Shown in pieces: positions 35,212 through 44,302 of a stretch of DNA of 64,000 bases. The position numbers and the translations under genes are program-made. Origin of the DNA: JAGPDB01 sp046331265. GTDB taxonomy: Bacteria > Actinomycetota > Acidimicrobiia > IMCC26256 > JAGPDB01. Positions within the stretch are counted from its first letter, which is position 1. Each line of letters starts with the position of its first letter. The notes beneath the pieces were generated by a model that saw only the letters and a list, made by a program, of their open reading frames with translations, did no database searches and had not been told where the DNA came from. The stretch is from the NCBI GenBank assembly GCA_046331265.1, contig JAXLRE010000001.1:62001-126000 (forward strand), read 5' to 3'.

Positions 35212-37763
35212 TGAATGCCGATGCAGTTGAAGATTATGGAATCACAAGGGGTTTAAAACTAGACGCATTCCAAATTGAAGCATGCTCGGCAATATTAAAT
35301 GGTGATTCTGTACTTGTTGCTGCACCGACAGGTTCAGGAAAAACGGCAATTGCTGATTTTGCTGCTTTTATAAACAAGGATCAAAACACCAGACTTATAT
35401 ACACAACTCCGTTAAAAGCGTTGTCTAATCAAAAATATAATGAATTTTGTGAATTATATGGAGAAAAAAACGTTGGATTAGCGACGGGTGACCGATCAAT
35501 TAGGCCTAATGCAAAAATTTCTGTAATGACTACAGAAGTTTTGAGAAACATAATTTATGTAGATATAGATTCACTTTCGAACGTTTCACACGTTGTCTTA
35601 GATGAAGTACATTACATCTCTGATCGTAGTCGTGGTGCTGTCTGGGAAGAAATAATTATTCAATTGCCGCTAGAAATTGATCTGATTTGTTTAAGTGCAA
35701 CAGTTTCAAATGCTGAAGAAGTAGCAAAATGGTTGACAACGGTTAGGGGTTCAACAAAAGCAATTATCCATGAGACAAGATCTGTTCCTTTGTCATATTG
35801 GTTTGCATTTAGAAAAAGAAGACAATCAATGCATGTGATGCCTTTGCTTAATAAATTCAATAAGGGCGAAGTGGCAATAAATCCTGATCTCTATCGTGCA
35901 ATGAAAGCAACCCCTAGGCATCGTCACGATAATTCATTTTTGTCTCCACGACGTATTGAATTAATAGAATACTTGCAAGAAAGCGAAATGCTTCCTGCAA
36001 TTTTCTTTATCTTTTCCAGGGCTGCCTGTGATGACGCTTTGCTTGAATGTTTCAATACTCATATTCGCTTAACAGGGCATGATGAAATGCTTGCCATTAG
36101 AGAAATCTGCAACAGGCATTTAAGTGGTCTATCAAACGATGAGTTTGACGCGCTTGATTACGACATAGTCACTAATGCAATGGAAAGAGGATTTGCTCCA
36201 CATCATGCAGGTCTAATTCCTCCTTTGCGAGAAGCAGTTGAAGAAGCTTTTGTTCGTAATTTAATTAAGGTTGTTTTCGCGACAGAAACCTTAGCTGTTG
36301 GGGTAAATATGCCAGCTCGCTCTGTTGTTATAGAGAAACTCACAAAATTTAATGGTGAAAGCCATGAAGTTTTATCGCCAGGTGAATTTACACAATTGAC
36401 TGGTCGAGCAGGTAGAAGGGGAATAGATAAAGTTGGACATGCAATCGTTCAATGGAATCGTTTTATTGATTTTGAACAGGCCGGTGCTTTAGCTTCGACT
36501 CGATCATATGCTTTGAAGTCATCGTTTAGACCGACTTATAACATGGCTACAAATTTGATTAATTCTTATAGTCCTTCACACGCTAGACATATTTTGAATC
36601 TTTCTTTTGCCCAATTTCAAGCTGACTTTGCAGTCGTTGAGCTAGAAAGAAATCTCGAAATCAAACAAGCGAGACTTGGAGCAATACGAAATAAATTTAA
36701 ACAAACAGATAAACAGTTTGCAACAATGGTCCATAAAAGGGAGCTGACAAGTAACAAAAATTTACGAAAAGATCTAGGAAATGCAGATCAAATTTCATTT
36801 GTTCAATCTTTACATTTAGGTGATGTGCTTTCTGGCTTTAAATACCTTGATCCATGTGTTGTTATTTCAAAATCTAATCCACGTTCTGATATTCGTATAA
36901 ATGTAATAACTTCAAAAGGTAAGATACAGAATCTTTCACTTGGTCAAATTGATAAATCTGTCCATCTAATTGGCAGAATTAATATCTCTAAATCTGTATC
37001 AAAACGATCCAAACATTTTCGCAATGACATGATCATAGAGTTAAATAATTTATTAAATAATCTTCCAAAATCTAAAGTAGAAAAATTTAGTAAACAAAAT
37101 AAAAAACAAAGCGAAACTGATTTGCTTGATGAATATATCGATCTACAAAAAAGTTTGAAAAAACTAACACGTCGTGTGCATTCACGAGGTCAATCGATAG
37201 CTCGACAGTTTGAGCGAATACTTGTCTTGCTGGAAGATTACGGTTATACAGACGAGTGGGCACTAACCGACAAAGGTTTGGTCCTTTCTAAAATTAACGC
37301 AGACGCAGATCTGCCACTAGCTGAATTTATATTTAACAATCAGTTAGAAGATTTAAATCCAAACGAACTTGCTGCATTCATTTCGACCTTAATTTTTGAT
37401 TCTCGTACAGATGAAAAAGTTCGTTTAAATAAATTTCCCAGTGATGTATTAGAAAAATTATGTTCAGAATGCGAGAAATTTATAGATGTTTTAAACCATG
37501 TTGAAAGAGAAGCAGGTATTAAAGAAACACGCCAAATGGACTATTCAATGCTTTACGCTTGCTATAAATGGGCTCAAGGAACAAATCTCAACAAAATACT
37601 TGAGAATTATGAAATAGCTGGTGGAGATTTTGTTAGAGCCATGAAATCTATTGTTGATTTGATAAGGCAAATAGAGAAATCCACGACAAATGAAAAGTTA
37701 ATAGAACTTTGTACAAAAACTCATAAGAGAATATTTAGAGATATTATTGAGGTATCGAGCTAA
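35211..37763 (+). CDS. helY: DEAD/DEAH box RNA helicase HelY (Ski2/Mtr4-like)
   Basis: HelY belongs to the Ski2-like RNA helicases, probably acting in RNA turnover or processing. The 850-aa protein has Walker A 'AAPTGSGKTAIADFA' (about residue 37), DEVH box in 'VVLDEVHYISDRSRGAVWEE' (about 131), 'LSATVSNAEE', and motif VI 'QLTGRAGRRGID'. The C-terminal half carries a basic stalk and the DSHCT-like domain ('ADADLPLAEFIFN'). The order tatA-tatC-helY downstream of pafBC is conserved in actinobacteria. Confidence 0.92.
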   Translation: MNADAVEDYGITRGLKLDAFQIEACSAILNGDSVLVAAPTGSGKTAIADFAAFINKDQNTRLIYTTPLKALSNQKYNEFCELYGEKNVGLATGDRSIRPNAKISVMTTEVLRNIIYVDIDSLSNVSHVVLDEVHYISDRSRGAVWEEIIIQLPLEIDLICLSATVSNAEEVAKWLTTVRGSTKAIIHETRSVPLSYWFAFRKRRQSMHVMPLLNKFNKGEVAINPDLYRAMKATPRHRHDNSFLSPRRIELIEYLQESEMLPAIFFIFSRAACDDALLECFNTHIRLTGHDEMLAIREICNRHLSGLSNDEFDALDYDIVTNAMERGFAPHHAGLIPPLREAVEEAFVRNLIKVVFATETLAVGVNMPARSVVIEKLTKFNGESHEVLSPGEFTQLTGRAGRRGIDKVGHAIVQWNRFIDFEQAGALASTRSYALKSSFRPTYNMATNLINSYSPSHARHILNLSFAQFQADFAVVELERNLEIKQARLGAIRNKFKQTDKQFATMVHKRELTSNKNLRKDLGNADQISFVQSLHLGDVLSGFKYLDPCVVISKSNPRSDIRINVITSKGKIQNLSLGQIDKSVHLIGRINISKSVSKRSKHFRNDMIIELNNLLNNLPKSKVEKFSKQNKKQSETDLLDEYIDLQKSLKKLTRRVHSRGQSIARQFERILVLLEDYGYTDEWALTDKGLVLSKINADADLPLAEFIFNNQLEDLNPNELAAFISTLIFDSRTDEKVRLNKFPSDVLEKLCSECEKFIDVLNHVEREAGIKETRQMDYSMLYACYKWAQGTNLNKILENYEIAGGDFVRAMKSIVDLIRQIEKSTTNEKLIELCTKTHKRIFRDIIEVSS

Positions 37764-37784
37764 TCTCTAGATAAATGTGCGTTT

Positions 37785-37800
37785 TGCCATATCAATGGCA
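37785..37800. other. Hairpin in helY-thyX gap
   Basis: TGCCAT-ATCA-ATGGCA is a perfect 6-bp stem with a 4-nt loop, 21 bases after the helY stop. There is no strong T tract after it, so it may be a weak terminator, an RNA-processing hairpin or an operator. An extended -10-like TGCTATAGA follows at about 37821-37829. Confidence 0.4.
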
Positions 37801-37840
37801 TACACTTAAACCTGTTGATTTTGCTATAGAATAAAGGACT

Positions 37841-39457
37841 GTGATGTACGCGCATGAAAACTTCACGGAAGAAGAAGAAAAAGCTCTTCGACCATATTTT
37901 ACTAACTTAGAAGGCCCTGTTTTTGCTTTAACTAACCTGCCTGAGGTTGTTAAAGGAGCATTATTTGCAAGGTACTCTCGATCTGATAAAAGCTTACGAA
38001 GACTGTTCCTAGATGAATTCTTAGGCGATCTTGATATTTCTGGCGATGAATCATTCGATGCTTCAATCGGACTGAAAAGAGCAGAAGATTTATATCAAAA
38101 AGTGTTTTTTGAATATGGAGACGATTCAGTAGCTCAGCTCGGTGGCGTCCACCTTGCCTGTGAGCAATCCAGCATTGTTCTAACGAAAATACTTGAGTGG
38201 GGAAGGCTAATGGCCTACCTAGAACAATCAACACGTTATATTCCATATGACACTCGCTTAGCTGGTCGTTATAGGTATATACGCCCTAACGAAATTCTTG
38301 ATTCGCCTTTAGGCGCTCGTTATATAGGCGATATTGATTCAGTCTTTGATGGATATTCAAGTTTGATTCCTACAATGATCGACTGGGCAAAAGAACGTTA
38401 TCCAAAAGATCCTCAAGATAGCGATTTTGTTTACAAGCAGACGATCAAAGCCAAAGCTTTCGATTCACTTCGTGGACTATTGCCAGCGGCAACGATTTCA
38501 AATGTTGGTATGTACGGCACAGGACAAGCGTATGAGATGCTTTTGCTTCGTTTGAAATCTAATCCACTTCCAGAAGCTCGTGAATATGCTCAACTGATGT
38601 TAAATGAATTACGAAAAGTGATTCCATCATTCTTGGAGCGCGTTGACAGGCCTGACCGTGGTGGCGTATGGGTTAACTACATGAATGAAACTCGCGAAGA
38701 TGTAAGCGAAGAAGTATCGCGTATCTTTAGCGACGAGTATGCAATTGGTGAAGTTGAACCTACTAATGTCCAGCTAACAGATTTTGATCCAGACGGCGAA
38801 AACAAAGTTATTGCGGCAATCTTGTATACGCATTCTCATAAAAGTGAGTCTGCGATTTATCAGGATGTATTAAAACTCTCAGACGAAGATAAGCGAGAAA
38901 TCCTGTTAGCGTACGTTGGAGATAGGTCAAACCGTAGGCATAAACCAGGACGTGCTTTTGAACGAACTGGATATCGTTTTGATGTTCTTGGCGACTATGG
39001 GGCTTTTAGAGATTTACAAAGACATCGTATGCTTACGATCGAATGGCAACAACTAACTCCGTATCATGGCTATGACATTCCCGAATCAATTACTGAAGCT
39101 GGAACAAAAGATCAATTCACAAACATCTTAGAAACATCAAGCAATTTATTTGATGCGTTAAAGGATCGTTTTCCAGTTGCATCTTCTTATGCAGTTTCAC
39201 TTCAATACAAGATTCGTTATGCAATGCAAATGAATGCTCGTGAAGCGATGCATTTGACTGAACTTCGTTCAACACCACAAGGTCATCCAACATATCGAGA
39301 TATTGCACAAAAGATGCATACTCTTATAAGAGATAAGGCTGGACACAAAGCAATTGCAGATGCAATGAAGTATGTTGACTACGAAGTTTATGAACTTGAA
39401 CGTCTAGCTTCAGAACGTGCTGCACAAAAACGCAGAGACTCATTTATCGACGCTTAA
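37841..39457 (+). CDS. Two-domain ThyX-like protein (flavin-dependent thymidylate synthase family)
   Basis: A 538-aa protein formed by two tandem ThyX-like domains. ThyX makes dTMP from dUMP with FAD and folate; its signature RHR...S...SxRY is split here. Domain 1 has 'AYLEQSTRYIPYD' (about residues 124-136), the STRY half. Domain 2 has 'RDLQRHRMLTIEWQQLTPYHG' (about 388-408), with the RHR half. Classical ThyX is about 250 aa. Either the two halves make one active site or the protein has a different role. GTG at 37841 and ATG at 37844 are alternative starts after AAAGGA. Confidence 0.75.
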   Translation: MMYAHENFTEEEEKALRPYFTNLEGPVFALTNLPEVVKGALFARYSRSDKSLRRLFLDEFLGDLDISGDESFDASIGLKRAEDLYQKVFFEYGDDSVAQLGGVHLACEQSSIVLTKILEWGRLMAYLEQSTRYIPYDTRLAGRYRYIRPNEILDSPLGARYIGDIDSVFDGYSSLIPTMIDWAKERYPKDPQDSDFVYKQTIKAKAFDSLRGLLPAATISNVGMYGTGQAYEMLLLRLKSNPLPEAREYAQLMLNELRKVIPSFLERVDRPDRGGVWVNYMNETREDVSEEVSRIFSDEYAIGEVEPTNVQLTDFDPDGENKVIAAILYTHSHKSESAIYQDVLKLSDEDKREILLAYVGDRSNRRHKPGRAFERTGYRFDVLGDYGAFRDLQRHRMLTIEWQQLTPYHGYDIPESITEAGTKDQFTNILETSSNLFDALKDRFPVASSYAVSLQYKIRYAMQMNAREAMHLTELRSTPQGHPTYRDIAQKMHTLIRDKAGHKAIADAMKYVDYEVYELERLASERAAQKRRDSFIDA

Positions 39458-39814
39458 GCGCATAGCACCTTTTCTTTATTAAATTCAAGCGCTCTCGCTT
39501 TGACACGACGTGTTCGTTTTTACTTGAATGTACGCAAGCTCAAAAGCATCCGTTAAGGGCGAAGGGGCGGAAAGGGAGAAGTCTCGCTGAGTAGATAACT
39601 TGCTTATTTCAGCTTGGCACCAAAGGTGAGAACTTCTTCTTTTTTTATGGAATAAATATTCTTTTTGTATTGTTAAGCTCTGAAAATGACAATTTTTAGC
39701 TATTTTAGAAAAAAATATGTTGACATTTCGGAAATAAGTGTCCAAGATGCACACGTAATTAATGATTTTTTCTCAAAATAGCGTTATACTCCGCGCGACA
39801 AATAAGGAGAGCAA
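39458..39814 (+). ncRNA. Candidate structured RNA in a 357-bp gap
   Basis: No plausible gene occupies this gap. The stretch 39541-39630 is about 50% G+C, well above the surrounding AT-rich DNA. Complementary segments include ATTCAAG/CTTGAAT (39483-39489 with 39533-39539), an ACACGACGTGT palindrome near 39504 and a hairpin GCTGA..ATAA/TTAT..TCAGC (about 39587-39613), followed by a T-rich run at 39634-39646. A TTTGACA -35-like hexamer lies near 39499. I could not match it to RNase P RNA, tmRNA, SRP RNA or a named riboswitch. The strand is a guess. Confidence 0.35.
39783..39812 (+). promoter_or_regulatory. Promoter/ribosome-binding site of the DUF4193 gene
   Basis: GTTATACT (-10-like) lies about 25 bases before the start, and AAGGAG sits 6-11 bases before the ATG at 39815, an unusually complete Shine-Dalgarno sequence for this window. 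It suggests strong, independent expression of the acidic DUF4193 protein. Confidence 0.5.
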
Positions 39815-40240
39815 ATGGCAAGTGACTTTGATGACGATCTAGAAGACGACTTCGATGACGACGATAGTTTCGACGACGAAGAGGAAGAATTAGAGGATGA
39901 TCTTCTAGAAGATGACGAAGTAGACGATTCGATCATTGAGGATGAAGAGGACGAAGAGAGCTCTGACGAAGACAGTGAAGACGACGATGAAGATATTCTT
40001 GATCTAGAAGAAGAACTTCACCCAGACGACGTTGAAGCCCCTCTGGACGCCCTATTGGCTGAACGTATTACTGCAGGCAGCCTTGACGATGATGAAGAAG
40101 ACGAGATACTTGGAGATTCAGGTACGACAAAGGTTATACCTAGGCGTGCAACAGAATTCCATTGTTCATCATGCTTTTTAGTTCTACCTAACCATATGTT
40201 GGCAGACAAAAAGAAAATGTTATGCAAAGACTGTGCATAA
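39815..40240 (+). CDS. DUF4193-like acidic protein with C-terminal zinc ribbon
   Basis: The 141-aa protein has an extremely acidic first two-thirds (long runs of Asp/Glu between residues 4 and 75) and a C-terminal zinc-ribbon with two Cys pairs, 'CSSCFLVLPNHMLAD' and 'CKDC'. This C-terminal pattern is the actinobacterial DUF4193 signature. Usual members are about 100 aa; here the acidic part is expanded. Function unknown; the composition suggests binding to basic proteins or nucleic-acid-binding complexes. The last 8 bases overlap the lnt start. Confidence 0.85.
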   Translation: MASDFDDDLEDDFDDDDSFDDEEEELEDDLLEDDEVDDSIIEDEEDEESSDEDSEDDDEDILDLEEELHPDDVEAPLDALLAERITAGSLDDDEEDEILGDSGTTKVIPRRATEFHCSSCFLVLPNHMLADKKKMLCKDCA

Positions 40241-41729
40241 AATAAAACTAAGCAGTAAAGCTAGACACATATGTTTAGCTTTACTTGCGGGTTTAGGTTT
40301 AGCCCTATCTCAAGAACCTTATAGATTATGGCCATTAGTTTTTTTATCTGTAATTTATCTTTTAAGACTAATAGATAAATTTGTAGTTACAAACGAAAAA
40401 ATTTATCTTCGCTCATTTGTTCTTGCTTGGTGTACCTATTCGATAATTTTATGTAAATGGATCTCTTATTTTGGTTCTATTGCCCTTATTGCATTTACGT
40501 TTAGTCAGATTATTATTTCAACTGGTTTTGTGTATTTAATAAAATTTATTAAACCCAATAAATATAAAGCATTAATATATTCATTCTGTTGGGTTGCTTT
40601 TGAATATGTTCAATCTCATTTAGGTATTTTTTCCTTTACTTGGACCAGTTTTTCAACAACGCTTATATCTTCTCCGTTTTCACGCTTAGCGAGAACTGGG
40701 GGAGGAGCACTCCTTAGTTTTACGGTTGTATTTATAAGTGGATTAATTGCATTTGGTGTGAGAAATAGAAGTTTAATTAATGTTAAATTTATTATTAATT
40801 CTTTTCTTCTAATCACATTATCTATTGCTGCATTTTCTGTCTCCTCAATAAGAACTAACTCCACTAATAAAACAAAAAGTATTTATGTAATTCAAGCTAA
40901 CGATAAAAACAGATACTTGACTCAAAGAGAAATTAATAATGATTTAATTGCAAAACAACATTTAGAGGTTGCCTCCAAAATGAATAATAGAGCAGACATA
41001 ATTATTTTTCCTGAATCAGCTTTTGATGAAGAACCAAATTATTACCAAAAAGATTTAAAAAATGTGGCTAAAAAAGCAAACGACTTAATGATTCTAAATA
41101 CCAACTCAAATATAAATGGATTCAAATACAATACGAATTATTACTTTAATAATAGATTCGATTATTTAGGAAGCTATTCGAAAAAACGGCTTGTTCCATT
41201 TGGAGAATATGTCCCTCTAGACAAGTGGATAGGATCATGGAAAGTATTCGATCCCATTGGAAATGGATTTAAGCCTGGTAAAAAAGATATAACTATTAAT
41301 GGTGTAACGACGTTAATATGTTATGAATCAACTTTCACTCAAGATGTTCGCAATGCTCTCAAGACAAATAGTCATCTACTTGTTATTACTACCAATAATC
41401 GTTCATATAGAAAATCAGGTAACTCAAAACAACATCTAGCTCAAAGTAGATTGAGAGCAATTGAGTACGGAATTTCTACTGTTCATGCATCCATTTCAGG
41501 CCCGAGTGCACTTATAGAACGTGATGGGAAGGTGATTTCATCATCAAAAATGTTTAAAAAAGCATTACTTTCAGGGAATTTGAGCTGGGGGAGAGCTGAC
41601 AGCATTTATTATGTAACTAGAGATTGGTTGTCGCAACTATCTGTTTTCGTTGTATTATGTATAGGCCTTCTTAACTTAAGGAAATTTGAATGGAAAAGTC
41701 AAACATCGAAAAAATTAAAGAAGCTGTAG
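40233..41729 (+). CDS. lnt: Apolipoprotein N-acyltransferase
   Basis: Lnt adds the third acyl chain to lipoproteins. The 498-aa protein has about six N-terminal membrane helices and a C-terminal nitrilase domain. The catalytic Glu lies in 'IIIFPESAFDEEP', Lys in 'YSKKRLVPFGEYVPLDKW' and Cys in 'TLICYESTFTQDVRN'. One more membrane helix follows near the end. The start ATG is inside the DUF4193 stop region (ATGCATAA), coupling the two genes. Confidence 0.92.
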   Translation: MHKIKLSSKARHICLALLAGLGLALSQEPYRLWPLVFLSVIYLLRLIDKFVVTNEKIYLRSFVLAWCTYSIILCKWISYFGSIALIAFTFSQIIISTGFVYLIKFIKPNKYKALIYSFCWVAFEYVQSHLGIFSFTWTSFSTTLISSPFSRLARTGGGALLSFTVVFISGLIAFGVRNRSLINVKFIINSFLLITLSIAAFSVSSIRTNSTNKTKSIYVIQANDKNRYLTQREINNDLIAKQHLEVASKMNNRADIIIFPESAFDEEPNYYQKDLKNVAKKANDLMILNTNSNINGFKYNTNYYFNNRFDYLGSYSKKRLVPFGEYVPLDKWIGSWKVFDPIGNGFKPGKKDITINGVTTLICYESTFTQDVRNALKTNSHLLVITTNNRSYRKSGNSKQHLAQSRLRAIEYGISTVHASISGPSALIERDGKVISSSKMFKKALLSGNLSWGRADSIYYVTRDWLSQLSVFVVLCIGLLNLRKFEWKSQTSKKLKKL

Positions 41730-42400
41730 TTTATGCTCCTGTGGGCGCGTTTGGGTTTGTGAAAGATAATGCGCCAACATTTTTTTCAATGTTTGTATCT
41801 CGCGGAAAGAAACAAATAACTAGAACAACTTTTAGCACTGAAGATAAAATTTCTAACACAAAAGAACATGGCCAAATGATAGCCATGGGTACGCCTGTTG
41901 TTAAAGAAAAAGCTGACAAACTCGCTAATGAAGCAAAATCAAAAGGACAACAAATAGCTAGCTTTTCAATTGATGCTGCTTTAGGTGCTTTAAACTTTGT
42001 AGAAGGCACAATTAGAAATGTAACTTCAAATATAACGAGTAACGATAATCAAAAAAAAACACAGGTAGTTAAAAGTCCAAATCTCACAAGTGTTACTGCA
42101 GCAGCTTCAACACCTGAAGCTAAGATTGTTGACTCACCACCAATTGTCATAGATAAGTCAGCTCCTCTATATAATCCGCAAGAAAACTTTGTTGAAGAAT
42201 TTATTGCTGAACCAGTCGATCCAGCTTTGCCTGAAAGATTGAAAGCAGAATACGAGCGTCTAAGCGCACCTGAAATAATTGATCGCTTAGATCAGTATTC
42301 GCAAAGTGATTTAAGGACGATACGAGAGTATGAAGCAGACTTTAGAAACCGACAGACAATCATTCATGCAATCAACTACCGACTTAACGACAATCTTTAA
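41690..42400 (+). CDS. Hypothetical protein, lipid-droplet-associated-like C-terminus
   Basis: A 236-aa protein overlapping the lnt end by 40 bp. The N-terminal 120 residues are helical with a hydrophobic stretch ('VVYAPVGAFGFVKDNAPTFF') and resemble surface-coating amphipathic helices. The centre is a disordered Ser/Thr/Pro linker. The C-terminal 50 residues ('APEIIDRLDQYSQSDLRTIR', then YEADFRNRQTIIHAINYRL) match the small helical module of actinobacterial proteins annotated as lipid-droplet-associated. Assignment is by resemblance only. Confidence 0.55.
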   Translation: MEKSNIEKIKEAVVYAPVGAFGFVKDNAPTFFSMFVSRGKKQITRTTFSTEDKISNTKEHGQMIAMGTPVVKEKADKLANEAKSKGQQIASFSIDAALGALNFVEGTIRNVTSNITSNDNQKKTQVVKSPNLTSVTAAASTPEAKIVDSPPIVIDKSAPLYNPQENFVEEFIAEPVDPALPERLKAEYERLSAPEIIDRLDQYSQSDLRTIREYEADFRNRQTIIHAINYRLNDNL

Positions 42401-42403
42401 TAC

Positions 42404-42829
42404 ATGCACGACATAAATACAAAGTTTGAAATATTTAATGGGTCTATCCAAGATTTTCTAACTGAAACAATTCATTATTTAGAACCAAACTCTATATATC
42501 GTGGCTATAGTGAACTCATTAGTTATGTAAAGTCAATTGATTACTCAAATCACAGCTTATATAGAGGGTATGTGGATGATGTCGTTTGCTGTCTAGCAGC
42601 TGTAAACAAGATCGGAACCACGTTATATTTTGATGTCTTTGTTGTTGATAAAGAATTTCGTGAAATTGGTGTCGGAGATGAATTTTTTACATGGATAACG
42701 AATCAGCATCAAGATGCAAAAACTTATGAATCAACAGCATTACCTGGCGATCGATCAACAAAGAACTTTTTCGAGCAACGCAGCGGCAAAGCAAGGCTAT
42801 TGATCATCCAAGGAAAGCTAACAAAGTAG
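42404..42829 (+). CDS. GNAT-like acetyltransferase
   Basis: A 141-aa protein starting 3 bp after the previous gene. 'VVDKEFREIGVGDEFFTWI' resembles the acetyl-CoA-binding V-x-x-x-x-R-x-x-G-x-G/A region of GNAT proteins, and 'ALPGDRSTKNFFEQRSGKAR' is a C-terminal block seen in small actinobacterial GNAT proteins. It is shorter than a full GNAT domain, so substrate and activity are unknown. Confidence 0.65.
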   Translation: MHDINTKFEIFNGSIQDFLTETIHYLEPNSIYRGYSELISYVKSIDYSNHSLYRGYVDDVVCCLAAVNKIGTTLYFDVFVVDKEFREIGVGDEFFTWITNQHQDAKTYESTALPGDRSTKNFFEQRSGKARLLIIQGKLTK

Positions 42830-42950
42830 CAACAATCAGTATTTATTTGATAAGTAAATTATGCGGGCTCTTCCCCTTTACGCCCATAATATATGTTATG
42901 TAAAGTTACTTGTTTATTCATTCTTATGTACGTCTGTTACGCTATCACCC

Positions 42951-43436
42951 ATGAAACAGCTCTCCTATGACCAGATATGCTCTAAGGGTCTAGAACTTGC
43001 TGACAGCGTGTATAAATGGCATTTTCATGTTATGAGTCCTGACTGTGTTTTGAACGAATTTGATAGTTTTGCATTTGTTCTTGAAGACGAAACCAATCAT
43101 CAGTCATATGTATATTGCTCTAACAAAGCTGAAAAACAATTAGCTCAGGAACTCTCACCTTTACTTCATGGCAAAGACGTAATGGACGAATCATCTACGA
43201 ATGATGAGTACTCCCCTAGTGAAATTGTTTTACAAATGCGCCAAAGCGCATTGGATCTTAACTCTAAGCAGAGTCCATGGCATCACCACATGCTTTATCC
43301 AGCATGTGTTTTTAATGTTCATGCACCTAATTACGTATTAATGCTTGAATCAGTAGATACAAAGCCTCTAATTAATGTAACGAGCTATGACCCTAACGAT
43401 GATTTAAAACAAATTGAAAATTTATTTTTTAAATAG
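42951..43436 (+). CDS. Hypothetical protein with duplicated WHxH-PxCxxN motif
   Basis: About 161 aa from ATG 42951; the longer in-frame start at 42861 gives a poor leader. Two internal copies of one motif are seen: 'KWHFHVMSPDCVLNEFDSFA' and, about 90 residues later, 'PWHHHMLYPACVFNVHAPNY', each followed by a 'hydrophobic-LE(D/S)' strand. The shared His, Cys and Asn residues suggest metal binding or a redox/thiol site. I do not know an assigned function. Confidence 0.6.
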   Translation: MKQLSYDQICSKGLELADSVYKWHFHVMSPDCVLNEFDSFAFVLEDETNHQSYVYCSNKAEKQLAQELSPLLHGKDVMDESSTNDEYSPSEIVLQMRQSALDLNSKQSPWHHHMLYPACVFNVHAPNYVLMLESVDTKPLINVTSYDPNDDLKQIENLFFK

Positions 43437-43839
43437 CTTTTTTGCTCGATTTTTTATTTCTGTATGCAAAGTAATAGAAAATTAATGACGCAATAAACAG
43501 TTTTATAGCAACTATCCATATTGTTATATCAAAAGCAGATTCATTCTGATCTAACACAACTTTTTTATAGTTATTTTTGTCGTAGAAGATTTTTACTAAA
43601 TCATATTTTTTTAATGTACCTTTTGTAGGAACGACTAACGGTCTAACCGTAACGGTCCCCTTGGGTGAATTATATTGAATGTGCTTTCGATCAACAACAA
43701 AAGCTGTTGTAGGTTGACCATTTTTACGAATATCTGCACGTTCACTTTGAGATGAAAACTGCCACATAGATACAGCAATTGACGAAATAAATAAAACTAT
43801 AGCGACAATTAAATAGGTAACAACTTTATTTTTACGCAT
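43429..43839 (-). CDS. DUF3592-like membrane protein
   Basis: A 136-aa protein with an N-terminal membrane helix (about 8-27), an extracytoplasmic beta domain ('AFVVDRKHIQYNSPKGTVTV', 'GTLKKYDLVKIFYDKNNYKK') and a second helix near residues 105-126 with a basic tail. This layout matches DUF3592-type proteins of unknown function. It starts on the last base of the upstream merR gene, so it is part of that operon. Confidence 0.65.
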   Translation of the reverse strand: MRKNKVVTYLIVAIVLFISSIAVSMWQFSSQSERADIRKNGQPTTAFVVDRKHIQYNSPKGTVTVRPLVVPTKGTLKKYDLVKIFYDKNNYKKVVLDQNESAFDITIWIVAIKLFIASLIFYYFAYRNKKSSKKAI

Positions 43840-44294
43840 TATGCGATTCTTGCTGCTTGTATCTTCCGCTCTTTACTCGATTGATTACTTATTTGTTCTT
43901 GCACATCTTGGCTAGCTTGACTTAATGCGACAATCGTAAAAACGCCCTGCCCTGTTTTAATAAGATCTACCAGTGCCCCAGGATTATTTGCATCATTTAA
44001 GAAAACATTATCTTTTGTCATAATTAAGTCAGCACCACCAAAGTCGATGCCTTGTCTTGACAGAAAATCTGTTGCTCGTTTTATTTCTTCAAGCTTCATT
44101 CCGTTATCTAACATCTTCTTGATGACACGCAATTTAATTAAATCTTCAAAAGAATACCGACGTCGAGATCCTGAACCATTTGCTGTTTCAGTTGGAACAA
44201 AAAGTCCTTTAGTATCCCAGTAATCAAGTTGACGGTAAGAAATACCTACAATTTCGCAAGTTTGTTTTGAAGAAAACATATTCGAAAATGACAT
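43839..44294 (-). CDS. MerR family transcriptional regulator (small)
   Basis: The 151-aa protein has a MerR winged helix-turn-helix: 'SSKQTCEIVGISYRQLDYWD', 'TETANGSGSRRRYSFEDLIK' and the start of a coiled-coil 'KMLDNGMKLEEIKRATDFL'. The C-terminal domain is short. It corresponds in position to the second MerR gene of the actinobacterial garA cluster. A perfect palindrome lies 9 bp upstream and may be its own operator. Confidence 0.87.
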   Translation of the reverse strand: MSFSNMFSSKQTCEIVGISYRQLDYWDTKGLFVPTETANGSGSRRRYSFEDLIKLRVIKKMLDNGMKLEEIKRATDFLSRQGIDFGGADLIMTKDNVFLNDANNPGALVDLIKTGQGVFTIVALSQASQDVQEQISNQSSKERKIQAARIA

Positions 44295-44302
44295 GTAAAT
44301 AG

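Noticed and set aside
39541..39640. TPP, SAM or other known riboswitch, SRP RNA or RNase P RNA in the GC-rich gap
   Set aside because: The conserved cores of these RNAs were not found on either strand, so only a general structured-RNA call is supported.
39485..39754. An 89-codon reading frame on the - strand in the thyX-DUF4193 gap
   Set aside because: It has no ribosome-binding site, a composition unlike the neighbours and no domain signal. It spans the GC-rich structured stretch, which better fits non-coding DNA or RNA.
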